DNA of 33,994 nt from assembly GCA_030645995.1 (NCBI GenBank), contig JAUSMU010000344.1, forward strand, positions 1-33,994. Reading direction: 5' to 3'. The position numbers and the translations under genes were made by a program. This stretch comes from Gammaproteobacteria bacterium (GTDB taxonomy: Bacteria > Pseudomonadota > Gammaproteobacteria > Pseudomonadales > Pseudohongiellaceae). The first letter of the stretch is position 1. Each line of letters starts with the position of its first letter. The notes under the pieces are model-generated. The model did not search any database. It worked only from the letters and a program-made list of their open reading frames with translations, and was not told where the DNA came from. Below, one piece after another: positions 1 to 7,994 of the stretch.

Positions 1-228
1 GACACGGAATTCGGTCTCGCTTCTTATTTATATTCGCGTGACATCGGGCGCGTCTTTCGTGTGGCCGAGGCGCTGGAGTGTGGGATTGTCGGGATCAATA
101 CCGGACTTATTTCGACTGAGACTGCACCGTTCGGAGGCGTCAAATCATCGGGCATTGGACGCGAAGGATCGAAGTACGGAATCGAAGAATATCTGGAAGT
201 GAAGTACCTCTGCCTCGCAGGTCTGTGA
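1..228 (+). CDS. gabD: Succinate-semialdehyde dehydrogenase (NAD(P)+), C-terminal 75 residues, partial
   Basis: Reading frame 1 is open from the first base to a TGA at 226-228. The peptide matches the C-terminal end of the aldehyde dehydrogenase superfamily, GabD branch: the segment [13 protein letters not shown], then GIVGINTG, then [20 protein letters not shown], then a terminal LEVKYLCL. In this family these residues close the catalytic domain and form the oligomerisation strand. The catalytic cysteine and NAD-binding fold lie upstream, outside the window. The enzyme oxidises succinate semialdehyde to succinate in the GABA shunt, in the cytoplasm. Gene identity rests on the GabD-like tail, so another short-chain aldehyde dehydrogenase remains possible. 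No clear terminator follows. Confidence 0.85.
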   Translation, partial: DTEFGLASYLYSRDIGRVFRVAEALECGIVGINTGLISTETAPFGGVKSSGIGREGSKYGIEEYLEVKYLCLAGL

Positions 229-276
229 AGCAATCTCCGCAAAAATTTTGTTCCTCTTGGCCTCCCCCTTAAATAG

Positions 277-292
277 TGAGACTGCACCGTTC
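277..292 (+). repeat. 16-bp direct duplicate of an internal gabD segment
   Basis: TGAGACTGCACCGTTC at 277-292 repeats exactly the bases at 117-132 inside the dehydrogenase gene, 160 bp away and beyond its stop codon. A 16-base identity over this distance is unlikely by chance. It may be the scar of a local duplication or of an excised element. The bases flanking the two copies differ. Confidence 0.6.
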
Positions 293-326
293 TTCGGCAT
301 GGTGGCATATCGACATTGAAAAGAAC

Positions 327-340
327 TTGACTTTGGTCAA
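327..340. promoter_or_regulatory. FNR/ANR-family-like palindrome upstream of the TonB receptor
   Basis: TTGAC-TTTG-GTCAA is a perfect 5+5 palindrome with a 4-base spacer, the geometry of FNR/ANR/DNR boxes (consensus TTGAT-N4-ATCAA, with C/G variants known in the family). Its centre lies about 77 bases before the start point predicted from the -10 element at 399-404. That is not one of the usual FNR spacings, so the assignment is tentative. Confidence 0.35.
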
Positions 341-376
341 CGGAAAGTGTGACGCAATAATAGTTTGTTTTAATGC

Positions 377-404
377 TTTACACAGGATTTTGCGGTGATA
401 TATT
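377..404 (+). promoter_or_regulatory. Sigma-70 type promoter for the TonB-dependent receptor
   Basis: A -35 element TTTACA at 377-382, a 16-base spacer and a -10 element TATATT at 399-404 preceded by TG (396-397) make an extended -10 promoter. Transcription would start near 411, leaving about 245 untranslated bases before the receptor ATG. The 69-codon ORF inside that leader shows no protein-like features. The rest of 229-656 holds only the duplicate and the palindrome listed separately. Confidence 0.5.
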
Positions 405-656
405 CAGCGCCCGAGAGAGGACTCACAGCATTGTGAGGCCCTATTTCAAGGGAGAGTTTGTACAGTCAGAGGAATTTGCAGTATGCATTGAGGTTCATCT
501 TCACGCATGCAAAAGCCTCACTTTTGCCGCGTAATCCTTCGGAACCCGGCATTATTCCTCAGGCGTTACAACCACCTGATTGCGCCCGCTTAAATTACAC
601 TACAAGTGCGGATACGTGTTCGGGGTACACCAAAATAATATTTCAGAGGTTGAAGC

Positions 657-3581
657 ATGAAGGTTAGTAAATATCCACAGAAGAAATTGCTATGTGCAGC
701 TATTTCCATTTCTTTGCTGCAAATCAGTGGTTCTGCTCTTGCACAAGCGGCAGATCCAGAAGTTGAAGAAGTTGTTGTCACTGGCTCCTTTATCCGTCGT
801 ACAGAAGGTTTCCGCGCAGCATCTCCAGTCACACAAATCAGCGCAGATGATGTAGCGCTGGCCGGTACCCCTAACATGGGTGACGTGGTCGCCAACATGA
901 GCTTCAACCAGGGCTCACCTGTTACACAAAACTCCCTGACTGGCGCATCCAGCACCAGCACTTCCGTAAACCTGCGTGGCCTGGGTTCAGGTGCAACTCT
1001 GAACCTCGTCGATGGCATGCGTGTGATCGGCACCAACGTAAACACCTTCGTTCCACAGATCGCTCTGGCGCGTCTGGACGTGGTGACTGACGGTGCTGCG
1101 GCACTGTACGGCTCACAGGCAGTAGCCGGTGTGGTCAACTTCGTTCCACGCAGCTCCTTCGACGGCGTCCGCGTAGAACTGTACCAGCAGGGCGATGACC
1201 GTGGTGACTACAAAGACACCATGCTGAGCTTCCTGGGCGGCACCGAGTGGAATGGTCTGAACATCGTTGCCGCAGCCGAGTGGCGCGCCAACGGCACGCT
1301 GCGTATGCGTGACCGTCCGGAACAAGCCAACGCCGGTCTGACTTCTTCTTCTACTTCTAACCCTGGCAACTACACAGTGCCTCTGCGTGATGCCGCTGGC
1401 AAGTTGACCGGCAAAAGCACAACCCTGCCTGATCCAGGTTGCGGTGCTACCCGTGCCGACCAGCCAATGTCTGAAGGCTCCAACCCGAATGGCTTCCTGT
1501 TCAACCAGACCGGCGCTGCCGGTGGTACACGCTGCTGGTACGACTACGGCGAATTCTGGGATTATCGTACTGCACAAGACGTGGGTACTGCGTTCCTGAA
1601 CCTGTCCTATGACGTCAGCGACGACCTGAGCCTGTCTGCACAGACCAGCTTCTTCTCCCGTCGTGCCTACAACCGTGGTTCAGCCTCCAACCCAGGCGGC
1701 CGCGTGTCTGAGCTGCCGGTCATTCGTGGCGAACTGCCAGGCAACCCCTACCGTGCCAAGTCTTCCACTGGTGCCCTGCTGTTCGCGGCAGATGCCAACA
1801 AAGACGGCATTCCTGATCGCAACAGTGCCAATCAGGTCATCCTGGATCCAGCCGGTATCGCGTTCAACGAAGACGTGAAATTTGCTGCATGGCGTCCATG
1901 GGGCAAGCAAGGTACGCTGCCAAGCCAGCTGAACTCTGATGGTTCACTGGGTTCCGACACCTACATCCGTGGTTTCCGTCAGGCTCTGAAGGCCGAGTTT
2001 GCAGTTCCAGGTGACTTCCTGGTGGATTGGAGAGGTACGGCGACTTACACCTACTCTCAGCAACTGGACAAGAGCCTTGCGCCCAACTTCAGCCTGAGCG
2101 CCATCAAGCAAGGTCTGAACTGTGACGTGAAGAATGATCGCGAAGCCTGCTTCAACCCCTTCGTGGCCACCAACCCAGCCAACCTGAACACTCAGGCAGT
2201 GGCTGACTCAACCGTGCTGACCAGCAACCGTTCGCATTCAGAAGACAAGCTGCAGACTTTCGACCTGGTGTTCAACGGCGACCTGCCGCTGGGCGGCTTC
2301 GAATTGCCAGGCGGCCCGATCGGTTCAGCAATCGGCTATCAGCGCCGTTCTGACCGCTTCAACGACATCCCTAGCCTGCACAGCCTGACTGGTGACGTGT
2401 TCATCGGTGCACAACTGTTCCCGAACAGCGATGGCCGTCACGTTGATTCCTACTTCGCCGAATTGTCAGTGCCAATCCTGGACAACCTGGAAGCACAACT
2501 GGCAGTCCGTAACGAGAAGTACAGCACTGGGCAGTCTTCTACCGACCCGAAATACGGTCTGGTATATACCCCGATGGACATCCTGACCTTGCGTGTGAGC
2601 GCCGGCCAATCGTTCATTGCCCCGACTCTGAACCAGTTGAACGCACCGCAGTCTTGCGGTCTGACCAACGTATCGGATCCGTTCACTTCCTTTGCTGCGT
2701 TCGCTGCGAACTGCTCACAGGGTAACCCGAATCTGGTACCGGAAACTGCAGACACACTGTCTATGGGCTTCGAACTGGAAATCATTGAAGACCTCAACCT
2801 GAGCATCGACTGGAGCGAGACTGACTTCACCGACCGTATCGTGTCGTCAACTACTTCAGACGTACTGGCAACAGACTTCTTCAACTTCAAGCAGGCCACT
2901 GGTTTTGCCGGTACTGGCAAGCCTTCTCTGGCGCAAGTTGCTGCCTGGAATGCCGATCCACGTTCTGACAAGCGCATCCAGCGTAACCCGGATGCGATGG
3001 ACCAGATCGATCGCATCCTCAGCGGCGACAGCAATGCTTCCAGCATGCTGGTTCGTGCAACTGACATGAAGTTGAGCTACCGCTTCGATATGGAAGGCAT
3101 CGGCTTCTTCAATGTTGCTCTGGACGCGTCTTACCTGGATACCTACGCTTACCAACTGCGTCCGGATCGCCCCGTGGTTGAAGGCGTAGGCAAGCAGAAC
3201 GAGCCAACGGGTGCGGTTCCTCCGCTGCCACGCTGGAAAGGCAACCTGAGCGTGGGCTGGACCTCTGGTCAGCACAGCGCGAACATGACCGTGCGTTACC
3301 TGCACGACATGGCCTTCGACGCCAACCCGTTCAGCTACCAGGCTAAACTGCCCTACAGCAACTTCCGCAATCCAACGGAACTGCACGCGTTCACCACTGT
3401 TGATGCAAGCTACAACTTCAGCCAGCTCGAAGCGCTGGGTGGCGAGTTTGCCTTCACAGTAGGCGCGCGTAACCTGTTCGACAGACTGCCCCAGAAAGTG
3501 CCGATGCTTGGTGGTATTGAATCCATCATGTACGACCCGACTGGCCGCATGCTGTACGCCCGTGTGTCTTACCAGATGTAA
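657..3581 (+). CDS. TonB-dependent outer-membrane receptor
   Basis: The protein has 974 residues. An N-terminal signal peptide (basic KYPQKK, hydrophobic core, cleavage near SALAQA about residue 30) is followed by the plug domain. The plug starts at EEVVVTGSFI and includes SVNLRGLG and a DVVTDGAAALYGSQAVAGVVNF segment typical of the family. Residues from about 230 onward alternate aromatic and polar as in a 22-stranded barrel, with the closing strand GRMLYARVSYQM at the C terminus. It takes up a large ligand across the outer membrane using TonB-ExbBD energy. The ligand cannot be read from sequence, and no substrate-specific enzyme adjoins it. The ATG at 657 has an AGAGG ribosome site 8 bases upstream. 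Monocistronic: its own promoter precedes it and a terminator follows. Confidence 0.93.
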   Translation: MKVSKYPQKKLLCAAISISLLQISGSALAQAADPEVEEVVVTGSFIRRTEGFRAASPVTQISADDVALAGTPNMGDVVANMSFNQGSPVTQNSLTGASSTSTSVNLRGLGSGATLNLVDGMRVIGTNVNTFVPQIALARLDVVTDGAAALYGSQAVAGVVNFVPRSSFDGVRVELYQQGDDRGDYKDTMLSFLGGTEWNGLNIVAAAEWRANGTLRMRDRPEQANAGLTSSSTSNPGNYTVPLRDAAGKLTGKSTTLPDPGCGATRADQPMSEGSNPNGFLFNQTGAAGGTRCWYDYGEFWDYRTAQDVGTAFLNLSYDVSDDLSLSAQTSFFSRRAYNRGSASNPGGRVSELPVIRGELPGNPYRAKSSTGALLFAADANKDGIPDRNSANQVILDPAGIAFNEDVKFAAWRPWGKQGTLPSQLNSDGSLGSDTYIRGFRQALKAEFAVPGDFLVDWRGTATYTYSQQLDKSLAPNFSLSAIKQGLNCDVKNDREACFNPFVATNPANLNTQAVADSTVLTSNRSHSEDKLQTFDLVFNGDLPLGGFELPGGPIGSAIGYQRRSDRFNDIPSLHSLTGDVFIGAQLFPNSDGRHVDSYFAELSVPILDNLEAQLAVRNEKYSTGQSSTDPKYGLVYTPMDILTLRVSAGQSFIAPTLNQLNAPQSCGLTNVSDPFTSFAAFAANCSQGNPNLVPETADTLSMGFELEIIEDLNLSIDWSETDFTDRIVSSTTSDVLATDFFNFKQATGFAGTGKPSLAQVAAWNADPRSDKRIQRNPDAMDQIDRILSGDSNASSMLVRATDMKLSYRFDMEGIGFFNVALDASYLDTYAYQLRPDRPVVEGVGKQNEPTGAVPPLPRWKGNLSVGWTSGQHSANMTVRYLHDMAFDANPFSYQAKLPYSNFRNPTELHAFTTVDASYNFSQLEALGGEFAFTVGARNLFDRLPQKVPMLGGIESIMYDPTGRMLYARVSYQM

Positions 3582-3613
3582 GACGTAAGGGCTGATGCCC
3601 CAGTGTTCTGATT

Positions 3614-3636
3614 GTGGGAGCCTGCCTGCAGGCGAT
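3614..3636 (+). repeat. REP-like palindrome (copy 1)
   Basis: GTGGGA, stem GCCTGC, loop CT, stem GCAGGC, then GAT. Two more copies lie at 28814 and 30998 with the same fixed ends and CT loop but different, still complementary, stem bases. The layout resembles Pseudomonas REP sequences. This copy sits in the usual place, between a gene end and its terminator. Confidence 0.7.
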
Positions 3637-3673
3637 TGCACCAGTGACCACTGCGGCTTCAACGCTAAAATAA

Positions 3674-3708
3674 AAAAGGGCGATTCCTCCGGGAGTCGCC
3701 TTTTTTTT
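3674..3708. terminator. Bidirectional rho-independent terminator
   Basis: A run of A (3672-3677) precedes stem GGCGATTCC, a short loop and GGGAGTCGCC, followed by eight T (3701-3708). The stem pairs with one G-T. With an A tract on one side and a T tract on the other it can stop transcripts both from the TonB receptor on the plus strand and from the converging c-di-GMP gene on the minus strand, whose stop codon is at 3727. Confidence 0.88.
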
Positions 3709-3726
3709 ATGCCGCGAATTTTGGGG

Positions 3727-6700
3727 TCAGACGAGAAGCTTCGCGAAGTCCTCGGCGCTTACCGGCTTGCTGAACAGAAAACCCTGCACCTCGTCGCAGT
3801 GGCGGTCTCGCAGGAACGCGAATTGCTCATCCGTCTCCACGCCCTCGGCCAGGGTCTTGAATCCCAGCCCCTTGGCCATGGCGATGATGGCGATGACGAT
3901 GGCTTCGTCCTCCGGGTCTTTGCCCAGATCCCGCACGAAGGATTGGTCGATCTTCAGCTTGTCGATCCGAAAGCGTTTAAGGTAGCTGAGCGACGAATAG
4001 CCAATGCCGAAATCGTCGATGGCCAGAGAAACCCCTAGATTATGCAGTTGCAGCAACAGACTGAGCGTCAGCTCCGAGTTGTCCATGGCGATGCCCTCGG
4101 TGATTTCCAGCTCCAGCAGCGCCGGATCAAGGCCACAGCTGTGCAGCGCCTCGAAGACATCGTCATAGAACGACTTCTGATGGAATTGCACCACAGACAG
4201 GTTGACGGCGACCGGCACCACCGGCAATCCCTGCCTCTGCCATTGCGCGACCTGACAGACGGCGGTACGCAACACCCAGTCGCCAATCTCCAGAATCAGT
4301 CCGCTTTCCTCAGCGGTCGGAATGAACTCGGAGGGAGATACCAGCCCTCGCGTTGGATGTTGCCAGCGCACCAGCGCTTCGGTACCGATGAGCTTGCCGG
4401 ACACGACATCGTACTGAGGTTGATACACCAGTCGGAACTGTTCCCCTTCTATGGCCTGACGCAACTCGCTCTCCAGGTGCAGAAGCGCGCTGGCCTGCTC
4501 GTGCATCTGCAGTGTGAAGAACTGGAAGTTATTGCGCCCTTCCTGTTTGGCCCGGAACAGAGCGGCGTCAGCGGATTGCACCAGCTGTCCGAAATCTGTG
4601 GCGTCATGAGGAAATAACGCGATGCCGATGCTGGCGGTGAGGGTGAGCCGCTGTCCCTCAATGACGAAGGGCTGGGCGATCACCTCAAGAATTTTACCGG
4701 CGGTGTGCGCGGCGGCCTCTGCATCTTTGCACGGAAGCAGCAGAATGAAGTCGTCGCCGCCCTGACGTGACAGGATTTCATCGGCCTTCAGCATGGCGGT
4801 CAGGCGGTCTGCCATCTGCTTGAGCAGCAGGTCTCCCACGCCGTGCCCCAGCGATTCGTTGACGATCTTGAAGCGATCCAGATCGATGCACATCAGTGCC
4901 ATGTGGCTGTCCGTCCGGGTGGCGCTGGCCAGCGCGTGCAGCGTCAGATCGCGCAGCAACTGGCGGTTGGGAAGGCGCGTCAGCGGATCGAAATTACTGA
5001 GGAACTGAATTTTCTCCTGAGTGGCCTTGTGCTCGCTCAGGTCCATCAGGATGGCGATGTACTGAATGATCTCACCCTGCCCGTCACGCACGGTGTTGAC
5101 AGACAGCCACTGAGGGTAGGTGTCGCCGTTCTTGCGGCGGTTCATCAGCTCGCCCTGCCAGTGATCGCTTTCCTGCAGCGTTGCCGCAATCCCGGCGAAG
5201 AAATCAGCGTCATAAAGATCGATCGCCAGCAGCGTCGCATCGGTCCCCTTCACCTCCTCCTCAGAGTAGCCGGTAATCGTGGTGTAGGCATGGTTGACCG
5301 AGATGATGTGATTGCTGGCGTCGGTGATGATGATGCCGTCGCGGCTCGCCTCAAACACCTGGGCATGCAGCTGCAAGGTGTTCTCAAACTTCTTGCGCTC
5401 GCTGATGTCGGTAGAGATACCGCACAGCGCATATATGGTGCCGTCGGCCCGGCGCAGGGGCAGCTTGATGGACCAGTAAGTCGTCACGGCGCCGGTGGCG
5501 GTCACCAGACTGGTCTCTTCTTTCTGCACTGTCTCGCCCTTCTCCAGAACCAGCCGATCATTCTCGCGAATCTTGCGGACCGTGGCTGCGTCGAAGAACT
5601 TGCTATCGTCGGCGCCGACGACTTCTTCCAGTGTCGTACCCCACAGATCCAGCACTGGCCGGTTGGCGAACAGGTAGCGACCCTCGGTGTCCTTCATATA
5701 GATGCAGGCGCTGACTTTCTCCATGATGGTGGAGATGCGTTGTTCGCTTTCCTCCAAAGCACTGGTGGCCTTCTTGCGCCGTACCTCGCGATCGAAATTG
5801 TCGAGTGCAAAACTGATGTCCCCGGCCAGCTCGCTCAACAGCGCTATGATCTCCGCATCAAACGCTCCGATCTGCGAGTGATAAACGTTGAATACCGCGA
5901 ATGGTTTGCCATCGCGCTGGATCGGGAACGCGGCTATGGCGGCCCAGCCGAATTCGCGAGCCTGTTCATGCCACGGACGTGTGCTGCCATCGGCGAGGTA
6001 ATCGTTGACGATGATCGGTTTGTTCTCGCGCAGTGCGCGGCCGGTGGGGCCACACCCCTCGGGGGTTGCAGCGCTGGACGATATTTTAAGGTTGTCGAGA
6101 TAGGCGAGCCCGCTGCCAAAGGAGGCCACGACGGCGATGTTCTGCGCTGCCGGGTCTTCGGCAGGGGCAGCGGACGGATTGAGCTGCCCGATCCAGGCCA
6201 TGCGCATCTGGCCAAATTCCACCGCCATCTGGCAAACCAGCGGAAACAGTTCACGCTCGTCTCCCATGCGGACGATGGCTTGATTGATCACGCTGAGCGC
6301 ATGATAGATATGGGTAAGGTAATCGATGCGCTGCTGCGCTATTTTGTGTACGGTGAAGTCTCGCACCACGGCGATGTAATGATCTTTGTCGAGCGGCGTG
6401 GCGTGAATCTCCACCGGGATATGTGAGCCATCCTTGTGCTGCAGCGACCATTCTTCCAGATGGCTGCCGACGCTCATTACTACGGGTATCTGTTCCTCCA
6501 GGCGAGTATGTTCGAAGGCGGCCATCACGTCATGCGGCCGAAGTTGCTGCAGCTCTGCGGCCGAGTAGCCGATCAAGCGCTGGAAATTTGGGTTGCTGTC
6601 GATAATTCGATGCTTTAGATCGAGCAGCACAATACCATCGCCGGCCTGATTGAACAGACGCTGGAATCGATGCTCGGCAGATGCCCGGCCGTTGGTGGTC

Positions 6701-7716
6701 AGCCAGCTCAGTATGCCCAGCAGCAGAGTGATCAGCGTGCCACTGATCAGCACCAGTTCCTGCCTGAAGGGCGGCAGCACGCTGGCCTCGAATTCCGGCG
6801 TGGCGCTGATGCGGACGGTCCAGCTGCGGCCGCCGACAGCGACTATCATGTCCAGTTGCGCGCGTTCCTCGATCTGCCTCAACTCATGCCGCACTCCGTC
6901 CGAGTGGAACAACAGCGACGCCTCACTCAGTGGCTCCCCGTCGTGAATCTCGATATCCAGATCGGAGTTGAACTCTCCCTGCAGGCCGGCCATGAAGTCG
7001 ATCATACGAAAGGGCACATCTACCCAGCCGGTGATGGCAGCCTCGCGTTCCTCCAGCGTCGCAGTCGGCGCTCCTTCGCGGTAGACCGGCAGATACATCA
7101 CAAAGGACACGGTGGCCTCGCGTCCGCTGTCCTGAACCAGCGCCAGCGGTGCGGTGATGGCAATGTCATCGCTCTGCAAAGCGCGATTCATGGCTGCCCG
7201 GGCCGTCTCCGAGGTTAGTACGTCGAAGCCCAGCGCGGCCAGATTGTCCCCCTCCAGCGGCTCGATATAGACGATGGGCGCATAGCTTGGGCGAATGCCC
7301 GGTGGGGTGATGCTGTAATCGGGAAACGAGCTGGCGCGCGTCAGGGCGACGTGGGCCTCAATCTGATTTGCGGGAATCAGTCGGACCAGCGCGATTCCCA
7401 GTACTCCTTGCAATTGCTCCGGGAAATGCAGGGCATCCATGTAGCTTGTGAATTCGTCGTGCGTAATCTCTTCCGAGGTGCTGACGAAGCCTTGCACCCC
7501 GCGCATGACGACCTGAAAGGTGTCGAGATTGTGCTCGATATTGACGGCGGCACGGCGCGCTTCCGCTTCAAAATTGACAGTGAGGCTGTCGGTTTCACGC
7601 TCGACAGTCTCCCTCCACAGGACTGTCGTAATGATGGCACCACCGATCATGACCATAGTCGTGATCAACACCGGCATCTGTCTGCCGATGCGCTTAATTC
7701 CTTGTTTTTCAGCCAT
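3727..7716 (-). CDS. Membrane CHASE-PAS-GAF-PAS-PAS-GGDEF-EAL c-di-GMP protein
   Basis: The protein has 1329 residues from the ATG at 7716. An upstream in-frame TTG at 7839 would add 41 residues without membrane or domain character, so I prefer the ATG. Order: TM helix about 13-33, periplasmic CHASE-type domain about 60-260, TM about 318-338, PAS about 345-460, GAF about 480-650, two PAS domains about 665-910, GGDEF about 915-1070, EAL about 1085-1325. The signature is GGDDF (986-990), with Asp where the catalytic Glu is normal, and the inhibitory-site position reads KADE instead of RxxD. The EAL half keeps EALVRW (E1113), an Asn in VAVNLSV, the LELEITEG Glu, DDFG (D1234-D1235), the KIDQSF Lys and the AEGVET Glu. 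It is therefore probably mainly a c-di-GMP phosphodiesterase responding to an external ligand. Divergent from the next gene. Confidence 0.93.
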   Translation of the reverse strand: MAEKQGIKRIGRQMPVLITTMVMIGGAIITTVLWRETVERETDSLTVNFEAEARRAAVNIEHNLDTFQVVMRGVQGFVSTSEEITHDEFTSYMDALHFPEQLQGVLGIALVRLIPANQIEAHVALTRASSFPDYSITPPGIRPSYAPIVYIEPLEGDNLAALGFDVLTSETARAAMNRALQSDDIAITAPLALVQDSGREATVSFVMYLPVYREGAPTATLEEREAAITGWVDVPFRMIDFMAGLQGEFNSDLDIEIHDGEPLSEASLLFHSDGVRHELRQIEERAQLDMIVAVGGRSWTVRISATPEFEASVLPPFRQELVLISGTLITLLLGILSWLTTNGRASAEHRFQRLFNQAGDGIVLLDLKHRIIDSNPNFQRLIGYSAAELQQLRPHDVMAAFEHTRLEEQIPVVMSVGSHLEEWSLQHKDGSHIPVEIHATPLDKDHYIAVVRDFTVHKIAQQRIDYLTHIYHALSVINQAIVRMGDERELFPLVCQMAVEFGQMRMAWIGQLNPSAAPAEDPAAQNIAVVASFGSGLAYLDNLKISSSAATPEGCGPTGRALRENKPIIVNDYLADGSTRPWHEQAREFGWAAIAAFPIQRDGKPFAVFNVYHSQIGAFDAEIIALLSELAGDISFALDNFDREVRRKKATSALEESEQRISTIMEKVSACIYMKDTEGRYLFANRPVLDLWGTTLEEVVGADDSKFFDAATVRKIRENDRLVLEKGETVQKEETSLVTATGAVTTYWSIKLPLRRADGTIYALCGISTDISERKKFENTLQLHAQVFEASRDGIIITDASNHIISVNHAYTTITGYSEEEVKGTDATLLAIDLYDADFFAGIAATLQESDHWQGELMNRRKNGDTYPQWLSVNTVRDGQGEIIQYIAILMDLSEHKATQEKIQFLSNFDPLTRLPNRQLLRDLTLHALASATRTDSHMALMCIDLDRFKIVNESLGHGVGDLLLKQMADRLTAMLKADEILSRQGGDDFILLLPCKDAEAAAHTAGKILEVIAQPFVIEGQRLTLTASIGIALFPHDATDFGQLVQSADAALFRAKQEGRNNFQFFTLQMHEQASALLHLESELRQAIEGEQFRLVYQPQYDVVSGKLIGTEALVRWQHPTRGLVSPSEFIPTAEESGLILEIGDWVLRTAVCQVAQWQRQGLPVVPVAVNLSVVQFHQKSFYDDVFEALHSCGLDPALLELEITEGIAMDNSELTLSLLLQLHNLGVSLAIDDFGIGYSSLSYLKRFRIDKLKIDQSFVRDLGKDPEDEAIVIAIIAMAKGLGFKTLAEGVETDEQFAFLRDRHCDEVQGFLFSKPVSAEDFAKLLV

Positions 7717-7876
7717 ATTGTGAGCTCGATCCGTCGTTGTCTTGCTGCTGCTTGGTGCTGCTGTTTCCTCTGCTCTGCAAGCCCGTGTCGCCCGAGTGGG
7801 CCGAGCTACAAGGTAGGCGCCTGTACGATGCTTGTCCAACGATACTCGTGGTAACAGACGGGTTCTCTACATTCAG

Positions 7877-7894
7877 GTTGTGACTCGTTGTGAC
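7877..7894. promoter_or_regulatory. Tandem 10-bp-spaced direct repeats in a divergent intergenic region
   Basis: GTTGTGAC occurs at 7877-7884 and again at 7887-7894, exactly one helical turn apart, between the divergent genes starting at 7716 and 7995. That spacing suits a dimer of a response regulator binding one DNA face. I cannot name the factor. The rest of 7717-7994 shows no convincing -35/-10 pair. Confidence 0.35.
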
Positions 7895-7994
7895 AATTCG
7901 CCTGTGCCGGTTGGCCACATGTCTGTGATAGTATCGCGACTTTTTACAGCCAGCCGACCGATGCAGGCAGGGCTGATAGATCGGGAAAATCATC

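Noticed and set aside
458-667. 69-codon ORF in the leader of the TonB receptor
   Set aside because: No good ribosome site, no protein motif, and it overlaps the receptor start. Better read as untranslated leader.
4843-6426. 527-codon plus-strand ORF
   Set aside because: Antisense to the GAF, PAS and GGDEF part of the c-di-GMP gene; no recognisable motif.
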